This document shows positions 1 to 8,818 of a DNA stretch of 53,908 nt, in pieces; the stretch's first letter is position 1, and every line of letters begins with the position of its first letter. The position numbers and the translations under genes are program-made. The notes under the pieces are model-generated. The model was not told the origin of the DNA. It did not search any database and was given only the letters and a program-made list of their open reading frames with translations. The DNA comes from Nitrospirae bacterium JdFR-81 (GTDB taxonomy: Bacteria > Nitrospirota > Thermodesulfovibrionia > UBA6902), in assembly GCA_002011735.1 (NCBI GenBank), contig MTOQ01000083.1, positions 1 to 53,908 on the forward strand, given 5' to 3'.

Positions 1-115
1 AGAGTATAGAAAGGATAGTATATGCAGTAATAAGTCACTTAAATGATCAATGGAGGAGAAAACCCTTAAAAGAATTTACACAAAACTATTGACATTACCT
101 ATAAAACCCACATCC

Positions 116-145
116 TTTACATATCCTGATCCGAATCCTTATAAT
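116..145 (+). promoter_or_regulatory. Likely sigma70-type promoter of etfB-etfA-fabD
   Basis: A TTTACA -35-like hexamer at 116-121 is followed after 18 bases by a perfect TATAAT at 140-145. Transcription would start near 152, leaving a leader of about 34 bases before the etfB ATG. A second TTGACA lies at 89-94 but has no good -10 at the right distance. Bases 1-115 hold no gene that I can support. Confidence 0.55.
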
Positions 146-185
146 ATCAATTCAATTCGAGGCCTTCTCATTGTCGGAGTCTCTG

Positions 186-968
186 ATGGATATTATCGTC
201 TGCATAAAACAGGTGCCTGACACCTCTGAGGTGAAGATCAACCCAGAGACCAACACCCTCATAAGGGAAGGGGTTAAGAGTATTATCAACCCCTACGACC
301 TCCATGCACTGGAGGCAGGGGTGCAGATAAAAGAGGCCGTCGGTGGCAGGGTTACGGTCCTGAGCATGGGACCACCACAGGCTGAGGAGGCGCTCAGGGA
401 GGCGATATCAAGGGGTGCTGACGAGGCCGTTCTTTTGACCGACCGCGCCTTTGCAGGCTCTGATACACTCGCAACCTCTTACACACTTGCAAGGGCGATT
501 GATCATATAGGGGCAGACATCATCCTCTGTGGCAAGCAGGCGATTGATGGTGACACGGCCCAGGTAGGACCTGAGACAGCCGAGTTCCTGAACATCCCCC
601 ACATATCGTATGTCAGGAAGATCGAGGAGATAAGGGATGGATATATCAGGGTCGAGAGACTGATGGAAGAGGGTTATGATGTGGTCGAGTCCTCGACACC
701 TGTATTATTGACGGTTGTGAAGGAGTTGAATGAGCCAAGACTGCCTTCACTAAAGGGAAAGATGGCTGCAAAGAAGGCACAGATCAAGAGGCTTGGACCC
801 TCTGATATAGGGGCTGATGAGGCCCGCATAGGGCTGAGGGGCTCACCCACCCAGGTAAAGAATATATTTGCCCCTGAAGCAAAGACAGACCGCAGGATAT
901 TCACAGGCACGCCTGAGGAACAGGTCGATGCATTGATACAGGAGCTCAGGGGGATAAGATGTATATAA
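186..968 (+). CDS. etfB: Electron transfer flavoprotein beta subunit
   Basis: This is the small subunit of the heterodimeric electron transfer flavoprotein, which carries electrons between acyl-CoA-type dehydrogenases and other redox partners in the cytoplasm. The N-terminus MDIIVCIKQVPDT and the later stretch CGKQAIDGDTAQVGP are hallmarks of EtfB/FixA, and about 260 residues is the usual family length. I start at the ATG at 186 because a GGAG lies at 176-179 and the KQVPDT motif then sits where the family has it; an in-frame TTG at 171 would add only five residues. The stop overlaps the start of etfA by ten bases, so the two are translationally coupled. The acceptor or donor dehydrogenase is not in the window, so the pathway is unknown. 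Confidence 0.95.
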   Translation: MDIIVCIKQVPDTSEVKINPETNTLIREGVKSIINPYDLHALEAGVQIKEAVGGRVTVLSMGPPQAEEALREAISRGADEAVLLTDRAFAGSDTLATSYTLARAIDHIGADIILCGKQAIDGDTAQVGPETAEFLNIPHISYVRKIEEIRDGYIRVERLMEEGYDVVESSTPVLLTVVKELNEPRLPSLKGKMAAKKAQIKRLGPSDIGADEARIGLRGSPTQVKNIFAPEAKTDRRIFTGTPEEQVDALIQELRGIRCI

Positions 969-2164
969 GGGTCAACAGGGATAAATGCACAGGCTGTGAG
1001 GAATGCCTTAACTCGTGCCCTTATGACGCTATAGAGATCAGGGAAGGCAGGGCGTTTATAAACGAATACTGCCAGATGTGCAGGCTATGCCTCGATGTAT
1101 GCCCTGAGGGGGCCATAAAAGAGGTGATGGAGGAAGGGGAGAAGGCCGAGGCGATATCAAAGGATGATTACAGGGGCGTGATGGTCTTTGCAGAACAGAG
1201 GGACGGAATGCCTGTAAATGTCGCATACGAGCTGATAGGTGCAGGCAGGAGGCTTGCCGATGAACTGGGCACAGACCTCTCGGCCGTCCTCCTGGGCAGT
1301 GACGAGGCCTCAGCCATTGAGCTCATAAGATGGGGGGCCGACAGGGTCTATCTATGCACTGATCAGTCCCTGAGGGTGTTCAATGACGAGCTCTATACAC
1401 ACCTCTTATCAGAGCTGATAAGGGAACGCAAACCCGAGATAGTGCTTGCAGGAGCAACACCCATTGGAAGATCATTCATCCCAAGGGTGGCTGCCAGGCT
1501 GGGGACAGGCCTGACGGCCGACTGCACATCGCTCCAGATAGAGAAGGAGGACAGGGCACTCCTCCAGATAAGGCCCGCATTTGGCGGGAATATCATGGCC
1601 ACAATAATATGTCCTGATCACAGACCCCAGATGGCCACCGTTAGGCCACGGGTCATGAAGAGGGGAGAGTATAAAGAGGACAGGGAAGGAGAGGTGATAA
1701 ACATCGACCTGGACCACACCACTACCAGGACAAAGGTGATCGATACCGTTAAAGAGGTCTCTGATGTGATGGTGAACCTGCATGAGGCCGATGTCATCGT
1801 GGCAGGTGGAAGGGGAGTGGGCGGGCCTGAAGGATTCAAGGTGCTCCATGAGCTTGCAAGGGTCATGGGTGGTGCAGTTGGTGCATCAAGGGCCGCTGTG
1901 GACGAGGGATGGATACCATACAGCCATCAGATCGGCCAGACGGGCAAAACCGTATGTCCAAGGATATACATCGCCTGTGGAATCTCAGGTGCTGTCCAGC
2001 ACCTTGTGGGCATGCAATCATCTGACATCATCATAGCGATAAACAAAAATCCCGAGGCACCGATATTCAATGTAGCGACATATGGACTCGTTGGAGACCT
2101 CTTCGAGATAGTCCCCCTGCTTACAAGGAAGATAAAGGAATTAAAAGGCATTACAAAAGATTGA
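959..2164 (+). CDS. etfA: Electron transfer flavoprotein alpha subunit with N-terminal 2[4Fe-4S] ferredoxin domain
   Basis: This is the large, FAD-binding subunit of the electron transfer flavoprotein. Residues 1-55 form a ferredoxin module with two CxxCxxCxxxCP clusters (Cys10, 13, 16, 20 and Cys38, 41, 44, 48). The rest is EtfA: the N-terminal alpha/beta domain, then the FAD-binding C-terminal domain with the stretches GGRGVGGPEGF, SHQIGQTG and ACGISGAVQH. At 401 residues it is longer than plain EtfA because of the fusion. Such fusions are known in anaerobes, where the iron-sulfur clusters may route electrons to or from ferredoxin; bifurcation is possible but not shown here. The gene overlaps etfB and is followed ten bases later by fabD. 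Confidence 0.94.
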   Translation: MYIRVNRDKCTGCEECLNSCPYDAIEIREGRAFINEYCQMCRLCLDVCPEGAIKEVMEEGEKAEAISKDDYRGVMVFAEQRDGMPVNVAYELIGAGRRLADELGTDLSAVLLGSDEASAIELIRWGADRVYLCTDQSLRVFNDELYTHLLSELIRERKPEIVLAGATPIGRSFIPRVAARLGTGLTADCTSLQIEKEDRALLQIRPAFGGNIMATIICPDHRPQMATVRPRVMKRGEYKEDREGEVINIDLDHTTTRTKVIDTVKEVSDVMVNLHEADVIVAGGRGVGGPEGFKVLHELARVMGGAVGASRAAVDEGWIPYSHQIGQTGKTVCPRIYIACGISGAVQHLVGMQSSDIIIAINKNPEAPIFNVATYGLVGDLFEIVPLLTRKIKELKGITKD

Positions 2165-2174
2165 GAGGTGCAGG

Positions 2175-3104
2175 ATGAAGATCGCCCTTGTGTTTCCAGG
2201 GCAGGGTTCACAGTATGTAGGGATGGGGAAGGAGCTGTATGAGAATTTCCCAGAGATAAGGGAGGTATATAAAGAGGCCTCGGACATCCTCGGCTATGAT
2301 GTGGCCGAGCTGTGTTTCAATGGGCCAAAGGAGGAGCTTAACAGGACCTCCAGGACACAGCCCTCCATCCTGACCTTAAGCTACGCCATATTCAAACTCT
2401 TTACATCAAAGGCCCGCATAGAGCCGTTCTGTGCGGCAGGGCACAGCCTTGGTGAATATACCGCGCTTGTGGCTGCCAGGGTCATCTCATTTGGGGATGC
2501 CGTTACACTGACCGAAAAGAGGGGAATGTTTATGCAGGAGGCCGTGCCTGAGGGCGAGGGGCTCATGGCCGCTGTGCTGGGGCTCGAGAGGGAGGAGGTC
2601 GAGGAGATATGCGATTCCATAATCGGTGGTTATGTGGTCCCTGCCAACTATAACTGCCCTGGACAGATAGTGATTGCTGGAGAGAGGGTCGCCGTTGAGG
2701 AGGCCATGGAGATGGCAAGGGAGAAGGGTGCAAAGAGGGTGGTGGCACTCGCTGTCTCGGCACCCTCACACTGTAAGCTCATGTCAGGGGCATCCGAGAG
2801 ACTCTCCAAACTGCTTGATGGTATAAGCTTCAGCAGGCCTATCTTCCCCATCGTAAATAATGCCGATGCCCGATTCCTTGAGGATCCAGAGGAGATAAAG
2901 GCATCCCTCATAAAACAGCTCAACAGTCCGTTGCTATGGGAGGACTCTATAAGGGTGATGATTGAGAGGGATGTTAACACCTTTATTGAGTTAGGGCCTG
3001 GCAGGATACTCTCAGGTCTCATAAAGAGGATAAGGGAGGACATCCGCCTTTACAATATTGAGGATACAAAATCACTTGATGCAACACTGAACGGCCTCCA
3101 CTGA
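2175..3104 (+). CDS. fabD: Malonyl-CoA:ACP transacylase FabD
   Basis: FabD transfers malonyl from CoA to acyl carrier protein to feed fatty acid elongation. The oxyanion-loop motif GQGSQ lies at residues 9-13, the nucleophile motif GHSLGE places the active Ser at 91, and the catalytic His is in the stretch APSHCKLM near residue 198. The length of 309 residues is normal. The gene follows etfA by ten bases, with GAGAGGTG just before the ATG, and probably belongs to the same transcript; I see no functional reason for that linkage, and other fab genes are absent. Its stop is one base from the end of the convergent rsmE, and no terminator hairpin is visible between them. Confidence 0.95.
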   Translation: MKIALVFPGQGSQYVGMGKELYENFPEIREVYKEASDILGYDVAELCFNGPKEELNRTSRTQPSILTLSYAIFKLFTSKARIEPFCAAGHSLGEYTALVAARVISFGDAVTLTEKRGMFMQEAVPEGEGLMAAVLGLEREEVEEICDSIIGGYVVPANYNCPGQIVIAGERVAVEEAMEMAREKGAKRVVALAVSAPSHCKLMSGASERLSKLLDGISFSRPIFPIVNNADARFLEDPEEIKASLIKQLNSPLLWEDSIRVMIERDVNTFIELGPGRILSGLIKRIREDIRLYNIEDTKSLDATLNGLH

Positions 3105-3105
3105 A

Positions 3106-3825
3106 TCACCCCATGTCTCCAAGCTCATACTGGATGAGGCCCATGGCGGTTATAGCTGCGGTCTCTGCCCTTAATATGCGGGGGCCAAGGGAGGCGGTGA
3201 TAAACCCCTTCTTAATGGACTGATCAACCTCCTCGTCAGTAAACCCTCCCTCAGGGCCGATCAACAGGAATAGCTCTCCGTCCCCAAGCCTTCTCAATAT
3301 CTCCTTGAGACCCTTCTGCCTCTCTCCCTCATGAAAGATTATGCCCCTGTATCTCTCCTTCCTGTCTATGAATTCATTGAAATGCAATGGCTCCTCAACC
3401 ACAGGAATGGTCTCCCTGCCCGACTGCTGTGATGCCGACAGGGCGATCCTCCTCCACCTGTTAAGCCTTCCTGTATACCTTATCTGCGACCTCTCTGTTA
3501 TAAGGGGTATGAGCCTCTTGACGCCAAGCTCTGTGGTCTTCTGTATAATCATCTCCATCTTCTCACCCTTGGGGATCCCCTGGACTACTGTCACATCCAG
3601 TGAGGACTCGGCTGAATGCCTCTCCTCCCTTATCTTCTCAACCACGACCTCTTTTCTGTGCACACCCGTCACCCTGCATATGTACCTCTTCCCAGCCCCG
3701 TCAAATATCATGACCTCCTCTCCTATCCTTACCCTGAGGACATTACCGAGGTATCGTGCATCCTCGCCTGAGATCTTTACCTCTTTGCTAAGGAGGGCCT
3801 CGGGTGGAAGAAAGAGTCGAATCAT
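3106..3825 (-). CDS. rsmE: 16S rRNA (uracil-1498-N3)-methyltransferase RsmE
   Basis: RsmE methylates N3 of U1498 in 16S rRNA, using S-adenosylmethionine in a SPOUT-fold (knotted) domain. The N-terminal PUA-like part begins MIRLFLPPEAL and contains RYLGNVLRVRIGEE. The knot region shows GPEGGFTDEEV and LGPRILRAETAAITAM, both diagnostic of the family. The length of 239 residues is typical. The gene is the last of the hrcA-grpE-dnaK-dnaJ operon, 12 bases after dnaJ, a placement seen in several bacterial groups, so heat stress probably raises its transcription as well. Confidence 0.93.
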   Translation of the reverse strand: MIRLFLPPEALLSKEVKISGEDARYLGNVLRVRIGEEVMIFDGAGKRYICRVTGVHRKEVVVEKIREERHSAESSLDVTVVQGIPKGEKMEMIIQKTTELGVKRLIPLITERSQIRYTGRLNRWRRIALSASQQSGRETIPVVEEPLHFNEFIDRKERYRGIIFHEGERQKGLKEILRRLGDGELFLLIGPEGGFTDEEVDQSIKKGFITASLGPRILRAETAAITAMGLIQYELGDMG

Positions 3826-3837
3826 TCAACCATCGGG

Positions 3838-4953
3838 TTACTTTGCCTCTTTATGATTAAAGAGGTGCCTTATCTTGTCCATCCATGTCTCGGATGTGTT
3901 CTCCCCGCTTATCTCTGCAAACTCCTTGAGGAGCTCCCTCTGCCTTGGTGTCAGCTTCTTGGGCACATCAATATAAACGGTTATGTATTGGTCGCCCCTT
4001 CCATAACTGCCAAGCCTCGGCACCCCCTTGCCCTTTAGATGAAAGACCCTGCCAGAGGGCGTGCCTGCGGGAATGGTGATCTTGGCATTACCATCAATCG
4101 TCGGGACCTCTATCTCTGCACCAAGGGCTGCCTGGACGAATGAGATGGGAACCTCGCAGTGCAGGTCATTGCCCTTTCTCTTGAAGAATGGATGGGGCTT
4201 AACGGTTATCATTACATAAAGGTCTCCAGGAGGGCCACCATAACTGCCTGCTTCTCCCTCGCCTGTAACCTTGAGCCTTATGCCTGTATCCACCCCTGGT
4301 GGAACCTTTAATGTCACCACCCGCTTCTTCTTGACCCTTCCATGCCCCTTACATTCCTTACACGGATCGGTTATGATGCTTCCTGTCCCATTACACCGGC
4401 CACAGGTCCTTGATATAGAGAAGAAGCCCTGCTGGAGCCTTGTATGCCCTGCACCTTTACAGGTGGGACACACGACCGGCCCCCTGCCTGGCATCGAGCC
4501 TGTCCCTTCGCACACATGGCATGTCTCCCACCTCGGGATGGTCAGCCGCTTCTGTGTCCCGAATACCGCCTCTTCAAGGGTTATCTCAAGGTCATAACGG
4601 AGGTCCTGACCCTTTGTCGCCCTCCTCCTCCGCCTCCCTGTAAAGCCTCCGAAGAAATCACCAAAGATATCATCGAATATATCGCTGAAGTTAGAGGCGA
4701 AATCGCTGAAACCGCCAAACCCGAAGTCCGCCCCTACGCCCTCTGCTGTCCCGAACCTGTCGTAATTTGCGCGCTTCTCAGGATCACTCAGACAGGCATA
4801 GGCCTCATTGATCTCCTTGAACCTCTCCTCGGCAGTCTTGTCACCAGGGTTTCTGTCAGGGTGGTATTTAAGGGCGAGTTTGCGGTAGGCCCTCTTTATC
4901 TCCTCCTCGGTTGCATCACGGCTTATGCCCAGGATCTCGTAATAATCCTTCAT
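3838..4953 (-). CDS. dnaJ: Chaperone protein DnaJ (Hsp40)
   Basis: DnaJ delivers unfolded clients to DnaK and stimulates its ATPase. A J domain with the HPD motif occupies about residues 1-70, followed by a Gly/Phe-rich linker, four CxxCxGxG zinc repeats at about 145-215 ([32 protein letters not shown]) and the C-terminal client-binding domain. The length of 371 residues is normal. I start at the ATG at 4953; the GTG at 4956 would overlap the dnaK stop, and the family begins MKDYYE. Only two bases separate it from the dnaK stop codon, so translation is coupled. Confidence 0.96.
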   Translation of the reverse strand: MKDYYEILGISRDATEEEIKRAYRKLALKYHPDRNPGDKTAEERFKEINEAYACLSDPEKRANYDRFGTAEGVGADFGFGGFSDFASNFSDIFDDIFGDFFGGFTGRRRRRATKGQDLRYDLEITLEEAVFGTQKRLTIPRWETCHVCEGTGSMPGRGPVVCPTCKGAGHTRLQQGFFSISRTCGRCNGTGSIITDPCKECKGHGRVKKKRVVTLKVPPGVDTGIRLKVTGEGEAGSYGGPPGDLYVMITVKPHPFFKRKGNDLHCEVPISFVQAALGAEIEVPTIDGNAKITIPAGTPSGRVFHLKGKGVPRLGSYGRGDQYITVYIDVPKKLTPRQRELLKEFAEISGENTSETWMDKIRHLFNHKEAK

Positions 4954-4955
4954 CA

Positions 4956-6869
4956 CTACTTCTTATCCTGATCGCCCTCTTCAAACTCAGCCTCGACCAC
5001 CTCTTCCTTCTCGCCACCGGTCTGTCCACCGGATGTGCCTGCCTGTTGCTGGGCACCTGCCGCCTGAGATCTATACATCTCCTCTGCGATCTTGTGCGAT
5101 GCAGAGGTAAGTTCTGCAATGGCATTCCTTATCTCATTGATGTCATCACTTGTGTCCTTTGCCTTCCTGCATTTCTCAAGGGCATCGTTGATCCTCTTCT
5201 TCTCGTCCTCTGTGATCTTATCCCCATAATCCCTGAGGGTCTTCTCAACAGTGTATATGAGTGTATCCGCCTCGTTCTTAGCCTCGGCAAGCTGTCTCTT
5301 CCTCCTGTCCTCCTCTGCATGCGCCTCTGCCTCAGCGGTCATCCTCTTTATCTCCTCCTCGGTCAGGCCACTCGATGCGGTTATCCTGATCGACTGCTCC
5401 TTGCCTGTGGCCTTGTCCTTTGCAGAGACATGGAGTATGCCATTGGCATCGATGTCAAATGTCACCTCAATCTGTGGCACACCCCTCGGTGCCGGAGGTA
5501 TGCCTATAAGCTCAAAATGGCCAAGGAGTTTATTGTCTGCAGCCATCTCCCTCTCTCCCTGGTATACCTTGATCGTCACCGCAGGCTGGTTGTCTGTTGC
5601 AGTGGAGAATATCTGACTCTTCCTTACAGGTATGGTAGTGTTTCTCTCTATCAGCTTTGTGAATATACCACCAAGGGTCTCTATGCCAAGTGAGAGGGGC
5701 GTAACATCAAGGAGCAATACATCCTTGACCTCTCCCTTGAGCACACCTGCCTGGATTGCAGCGCCTGCTGCAACCACCTCATCAGGGTTGACACCCTTTG
5801 AGGGCTCTTTCCCGAAGAACTCCCTCACCACCTGCTGGACCCTCGGGGTCCGTGTCTGTCCTCCCACAAGTATCACCTCATTGATATCCTTCGGTGTGAG
5901 CCCTGCATCAGCGAGTGCCAGCTTGCACGGCCCTATGGTCTTCTCGATGTGCTCGGCAACAAGCTGTTCAAACTTTGCCCTTGTGAGCTTCATCACAAGG
6001 TGTTTTGGTCCGCTTGCATCAGCAGTGATGAACGGAAGGTTAATCTCTGTCTCTGTTGCAGAAGAGAGCTCTATCTTCGCCTTCTCAGCCGCCTCCTTCA
6101 GCCTCTGAAGGGCCATCTTGTCCTTGCTGAGATCTATGCCCTGCTCCTTCTTGAACTCATCAACAAGCCATGTCATGATGGAGTTATCGAAGTCGTCACC
6201 ACCAAGGTATGTATCACCATTTGTCGATTTTACCTCGATCACGCCCTCACCGATCTCAAGGATCGATATATCAAACGTCCCGCCACCAAGGTCATAGACC
6301 GCTATCTTCTCCTCCTTCTTCTTATCCAGCCCGTATGCCAGTGATGCAGCGGTGGGCTCGTTGATAATCCTCAGCACATTCAATCCTGCTATCCTGCCTG
6401 CATCCTTTGTTGCCTGGCGCTGGCTGTCATCAAAGTAGGCAGGGACGGTGATCACGGCATCGGTAACAGGCTCGCCCAGATAATCCTCTGCGGCCTGTTT
6501 GAGTTTCTGGAGGATCATCGCTGATATCTCCTGAGGGGAGTATACCTTTCCATGACACTCAACATGGGCATCCCCGTTTGGTGCCCTGACTATCTTATAG
6601 GGGAGCTTCTTCCTGGCTATCTCCACCTCTGGTGAATCGTATTTCCTCCCCATCAGCCTCTTTATTGAGAAGATGGTGTTCTCAGGGTTTGTTATGGCCT
6701 GTCTCTTTGCCACCTGTCCGACAAGCCTCTCCCCCTTATCAGTGAAGGCAACAACAGATGGGGTGGTCCTTGAGCCCTCCTGATTGGGGATGATCACAGG
6801 CTCTCCACCCTGCATAACCGCGATAACCGAGTTTGTTGTTCCGAGATCTATACCTACAACCCTTCCCAT
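4956..6869 (-). CDS. dnaK: Molecular chaperone DnaK (Hsp70)
   Basis: DnaK is the ATP-driven Hsp70 chaperone. The nucleotide-binding domain starts with [10 protein letters not shown] at residues 6-15 and contains [11 protein letters not shown] and the [11 protein letters not shown] segment. The substrate-binding domain follows the linker [13 protein letters not shown], and the acidic C-terminus ending [10 protein letters not shown] is the usual tail. The length of 637 residues is standard. A strong Shine-Dalgarno sequence (AAGGAGGAG) precedes the ATG, and the grpE stop is five bases upstream. It is the third gene of the CIRCE-controlled operon. Confidence 0.97.
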   Translation of the reverse strand: MGRVVGIDLGTTNSVIAVMQGGEPVIIPNQEGSRTTPSVVAFTDKGERLVGQVAKRQAITNPENTIFSIKRLMGRKYDSPEVEIARKKLPYKIVRAPNGDAHVECHGKVYSPQEISAMILQKLKQAAEDYLGEPVTDAVITVPAYFDDSQRQATKDAGRIAGLNVLRIINEPTAASLAYGLDKKKEEKIAVYDLGGGTFDISILEIGEGVIEVKSTNGDTYLGGDDFDNSIMTWLVDEFKKEQGIDLSKDKMALQRLKEAAEKAKIELSSATETEINLPFITADASGPKHLVMKLTRAKFEQLVAEHIEKTIGPCKLALADAGLTPKDINEVILVGGQTRTPRVQQVVREFFGKEPSKGVNPDEVVAAGAAIQAGVLKGEVKDVLLLDVTPLSLGIETLGGIFTKLIERNTTIPVRKSQIFSTATDNQPAVTIKVYQGEREMAADNKLLGHFELIGIPPAPRGVPQIEVTFDIDANGILHVSAKDKATGKEQSIRITASSGLTEEEIKRMTAEAEAHAEEDRRKRQLAEAKNEADTLIYTVEKTLRDYGDKITEDEKKRINDALEKCRKAKDTSDDINEIRNAIAELTSASHKIAEEMYRSQAAGAQQQAGTSGGQTGGEKEEVVEAEFEEGDQDKK

Positions 6870-6874
6870 ACTAT

Positions 6875-7486
6875 CTACTCCTCCTTATCCTCTGATTTTT
6901 CTTCTTTAACCGCCGGCCTTTTGGATACACCGACCAGGGCTGCCCTGATGACCCTGTCCCTGAGCTTATAACCCTTCCTGAACTCCTTCACCACTATGTT
7001 CTCCTCCACCTCATCGGTCTCCACCTGCGACATTGCATGGTGCAGATAAGGGTCAAAGGGCTTCCCCTGAGCATCTATACTGACGAGACCATGCCTCTCA
7101 AGTATAGTCTTGAGCTCCTTCAAAGTCAACTCAACCCCTTCTGCAAGTGCAGAAGAAGTCTTATCATCCGATGAATGCTGGAGTGCAAGCTCGAGGTTAT
7201 CGATCACTGTCAGCAACTCCTTCATCAACCCCTCATTGGAATAGTTTATCAGCTCCTCCTTCTTCTTCGCCTCAAACTTTTTATAATTCTCAAACTCTGC
7301 ATAAAGCCTGAGGTATTTCTCGTTCAACTCTGCAAGAGACCTCTTCAGCTCCTCAACCTCGTCCTTCTCCTCTGCCGGTTTGTGGGCTATCTCCTCCCTG
7401 CGTTCATGGCCCAACTCCTGTGGCCTCTCCTCCTTTACTGTCTCCTCCGCAGCCTCCTGGTGATTCTCCTTCCTCTCCTCTGTCAT
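6875..7486 (-). CDS. grpE: Nucleotide exchange factor GrpE
   Basis: GrpE releases ADP from DnaK and dimerises through a long coiled coil. The protein begins with about 45 highly charged Glu-rich residues, then a coiled-coil segment ([26 protein letters not shown]), then the beta domain with [17 protein letters not shown] and [18 protein letters not shown], which is the family signature. The length of 203 residues is normal. An AAGGAGAGGTG ribosome site precedes the ATG, and the gene sits 12 bases after hrcA. Confidence 0.95.
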   Translation of the reverse strand: MTEERKENHQEAAEETVKEERPQELGHERREEIAHKPAEEKDEVEELKRSLAELNEKYLRLYAEFENYKKFEAKKKEELINYSNEGLMKELLTVIDNLELALQHSSDDKTSSALAEGVELTLKELKTILERHGLVSIDAQGKPFDPYLHHAMSQVETDEVEENIVVKEFRKGYKLRDRVIRAALVGVSKRPAVKEEKSEDKEE

Positions 7487-7498
7487 ATCACCTCTCCT

Positions 7499-8527
7499 TT
7501 ACCCCTCCATCAGGACACGGGTAAGTGTATTTGCCGTCTGCTCTACTATCGGTATAAGCTTCTTATAATTCATCCTTGTGGGACCCAGTATCCCTATAGT
7601 CCCTCTGGCATTTACCCTGTCGGTATATGTGGAGGCCACCAGACTCATCTCCTTCATCTGGGGGATTATATCCTCCAGCCCGACCAGCACCTGCAGGCCT
7701 TCTGATGCCCTGATCTGGTCAAGGAGCTTCAGCATCAGGTGTTTGTCCTCGATCGCCCTGAGTATGTCCTTGATTCTTTTTATATCCACAAAGTCCGGTA
7801 GATTACTTGTACCTGTAAGGCCACCAAGAAGGTCCTCGTCCTCCCTGCTTATTATATCCTTAAAGGTCAAGAGGGCATTTGTTATCAACCTGTCACAGAC
7901 GATCCTCTCCTTTGATATCTGGGACATTATACTGTCCCTTATCTCCTGCAGGGTGGCCCCGCTGAACCTGTTATTCAGATAACTGGTTATCCTTTCAAGC
8001 TGTCTGTGTGAACGCACCCCCTTTAAGGCAACGAACTTGTTCTTGATTATCCCATCCTCATAGATAAGGATACAGAGTGTCTTCTTTCTGTCGTATTTTA
8101 TGAACCTGACATGTTTCAGCCTTATATCCTCCATGCGTGGAGGCGTCACGATACCGATGTATTTTGTGGCCAGCGAGAGCTCCCTTGAGGTCTCCACTAT
8201 CATCTTGCTTATATCCTGCTCAATACTCCGCAGTTTCTTATACAGGCTATCAAGGAGATCCTTGCTTGCAGCGTGCTCCTTCAGGAGCACCTCAACATAG
8301 TAACGATACCCCTTCTCAGTGGGTATCCTCCCAGCCGAGGTATGGGGCTGGGTCACATAACCAAGCTCCTCAAGCTCGGCCATCGTATTTCTAATGGTGG
8401 CCGGTGAGAGGTTGAAAGAGAACCTCTTCGTAACCTTGAATGACCCAACAGGACTGTTAGATACCGTATGGGTCTGAATTATCGCAAACAATACCTTTTC
8501 GCTTCTCTCATCAAGTCTCATGGTCAT
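7499..8527 (-). CDS. hrcA: Heat-inducible transcription repressor HrcA
   Basis: HrcA represses its own heat-shock operon by binding the CIRCE operator. The N-terminal winged helix covers about residues 1-90, with SPVGSFKVTKRF and the recognition-helix region SPATIRNTMAELEELGYVTQPHTSAGRIPTEKGYRYYV. The remainder is the GAF-like and dimerisation domain, and the C-terminus contains GTIGILGPTRMNYKKLIPIVE, typical of HrcA. The length of 342 residues is normal. The start may be the ATG at 8527 or at 8521; both lie just after the operator and neither has a strong ribosome site, which may keep repressor production low. Confidence 0.95.
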   Translation of the reverse strand: MTMRLDERSEKVLFAIIQTHTVSNSPVGSFKVTKRFSFNLSPATIRNTMAELEELGYVTQPHTSAGRIPTEKGYRYYVEVLLKEHAASKDLLDSLYKKLRSIEQDISKMIVETSRELSLATKYIGIVTPPRMEDIRLKHVRFIKYDRKKTLCILIYEDGIIKNKFVALKGVRSHRQLERITSYLNNRFSGATLQEIRDSIMSQISKERIVCDRLITNALLTFKDIISREDEDLLGGLTGTSNLPDFVDIKRIKDILRAIEDKHLMLKLLDQIRASEGLQVLVGLEDIIPQMKEMSLVASTYTDRVNARGTIGILGPTRMNYKKLIPIVEQTANTLTRVLMEG

Positions 8528-8534
8528 AATAGAA

Positions 8535-8561
8535 TTAGCACTCTCAGGGTTAGAGTGCTAT
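8535..8561 (-). promoter_or_regulatory. CIRCE operator (HrcA binding site)
   Basis: The inverted repeat TTAGCACTC-N9-GAGTGCTAT matches the CIRCE consensus (TTAGCACTC-N9-GAGTGCTAA) at every arm position but the last. It lies between the -10 of the hrcA promoter and the hrcA start codon, covering the expected transcription start, which is the classic repression arrangement. Confidence 0.96.
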
Positions 8562-8562
8562 T

Positions 8563-8592
8563 AATATACCAATAAATATGAACCCATGTCAA
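8563..8592 (-). promoter_or_regulatory. Promoter of hrcA-grpE-dnaK-dnaJ-rsmE
   Basis: On the minus strand, a perfect TTGACA (8592-8587) is followed after 18 bases by TATATT (8568-8563), one base from consensus. The CIRCE element begins two bases downstream of the -10. This looks like a vegetative sigma70/sigmaA promoter controlled by HrcA rather than by a heat-shock sigma factor. Confidence 0.85.
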
Positions 8593-8818
8593 CACCCCAC
8601 CACACCCCTGACCCCCAACAAAACGCTGAAAAATCAATGACTTATGTAAACATAAAGGGATGCTATTGTTATCCACTGAGACCCTAACTTAGATAATACC
8701 CGTTGTTTAACCTCCTCAGCTTGACTGCCGAACATTAATTATAGCGGTGGACTCGTATATGGTATAATTTAAAACCAAGGCTTTTATCAGAAACAAAAAT
8801 GTAATAAGCATATAAAAA
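8593..8818. other. Intergenic divide between the heat-shock operon and the polysaccharide region
   Basis: These 226 bases separate two divergently transcribed units. No reading frame here is convincing. The sequence becomes clearly A+T rich towards the right, and the only signal I can support is the extended -10 element at 8760-8768. Confidence 0.5.
8760..8768 (+). promoter_or_regulatory. Extended -10 promoter element upstream of the SGNH gene
   Basis: TGGTATAAT at 8760-8768 matches the extended -10 pattern TGnTATAAT. No good -35 is present at the usual spacing, which extended -10 promoters tolerate. Transcription would begin near 8775, about 44 bases before the GTG start at 8819. Confidence 0.45.

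Noticed and set aside
89-94. TTGACA upstream of etfB as the -35 of its promoter
   Set aside because: No -10-like hexamer occurs 16-19 bases downstream; TTTACA/TATAAT at 116-145 is a better pair.
171-185. TTG at 171 as the etfB start
   Set aside because: The ATG at 186 has GGAG at the right distance and gives the normal EtfB N-terminus; the TTG adds five unconserved residues.
4911-5693. 260-residue open frame on the plus strand across dnaK/dnaJ
   Set aside because: It lies wholly opposite dnaK and the start of dnaJ, has a Leu/Cys-rich low-sense composition and no family resemblance; it is a shadow of the conserved chaperone genes.
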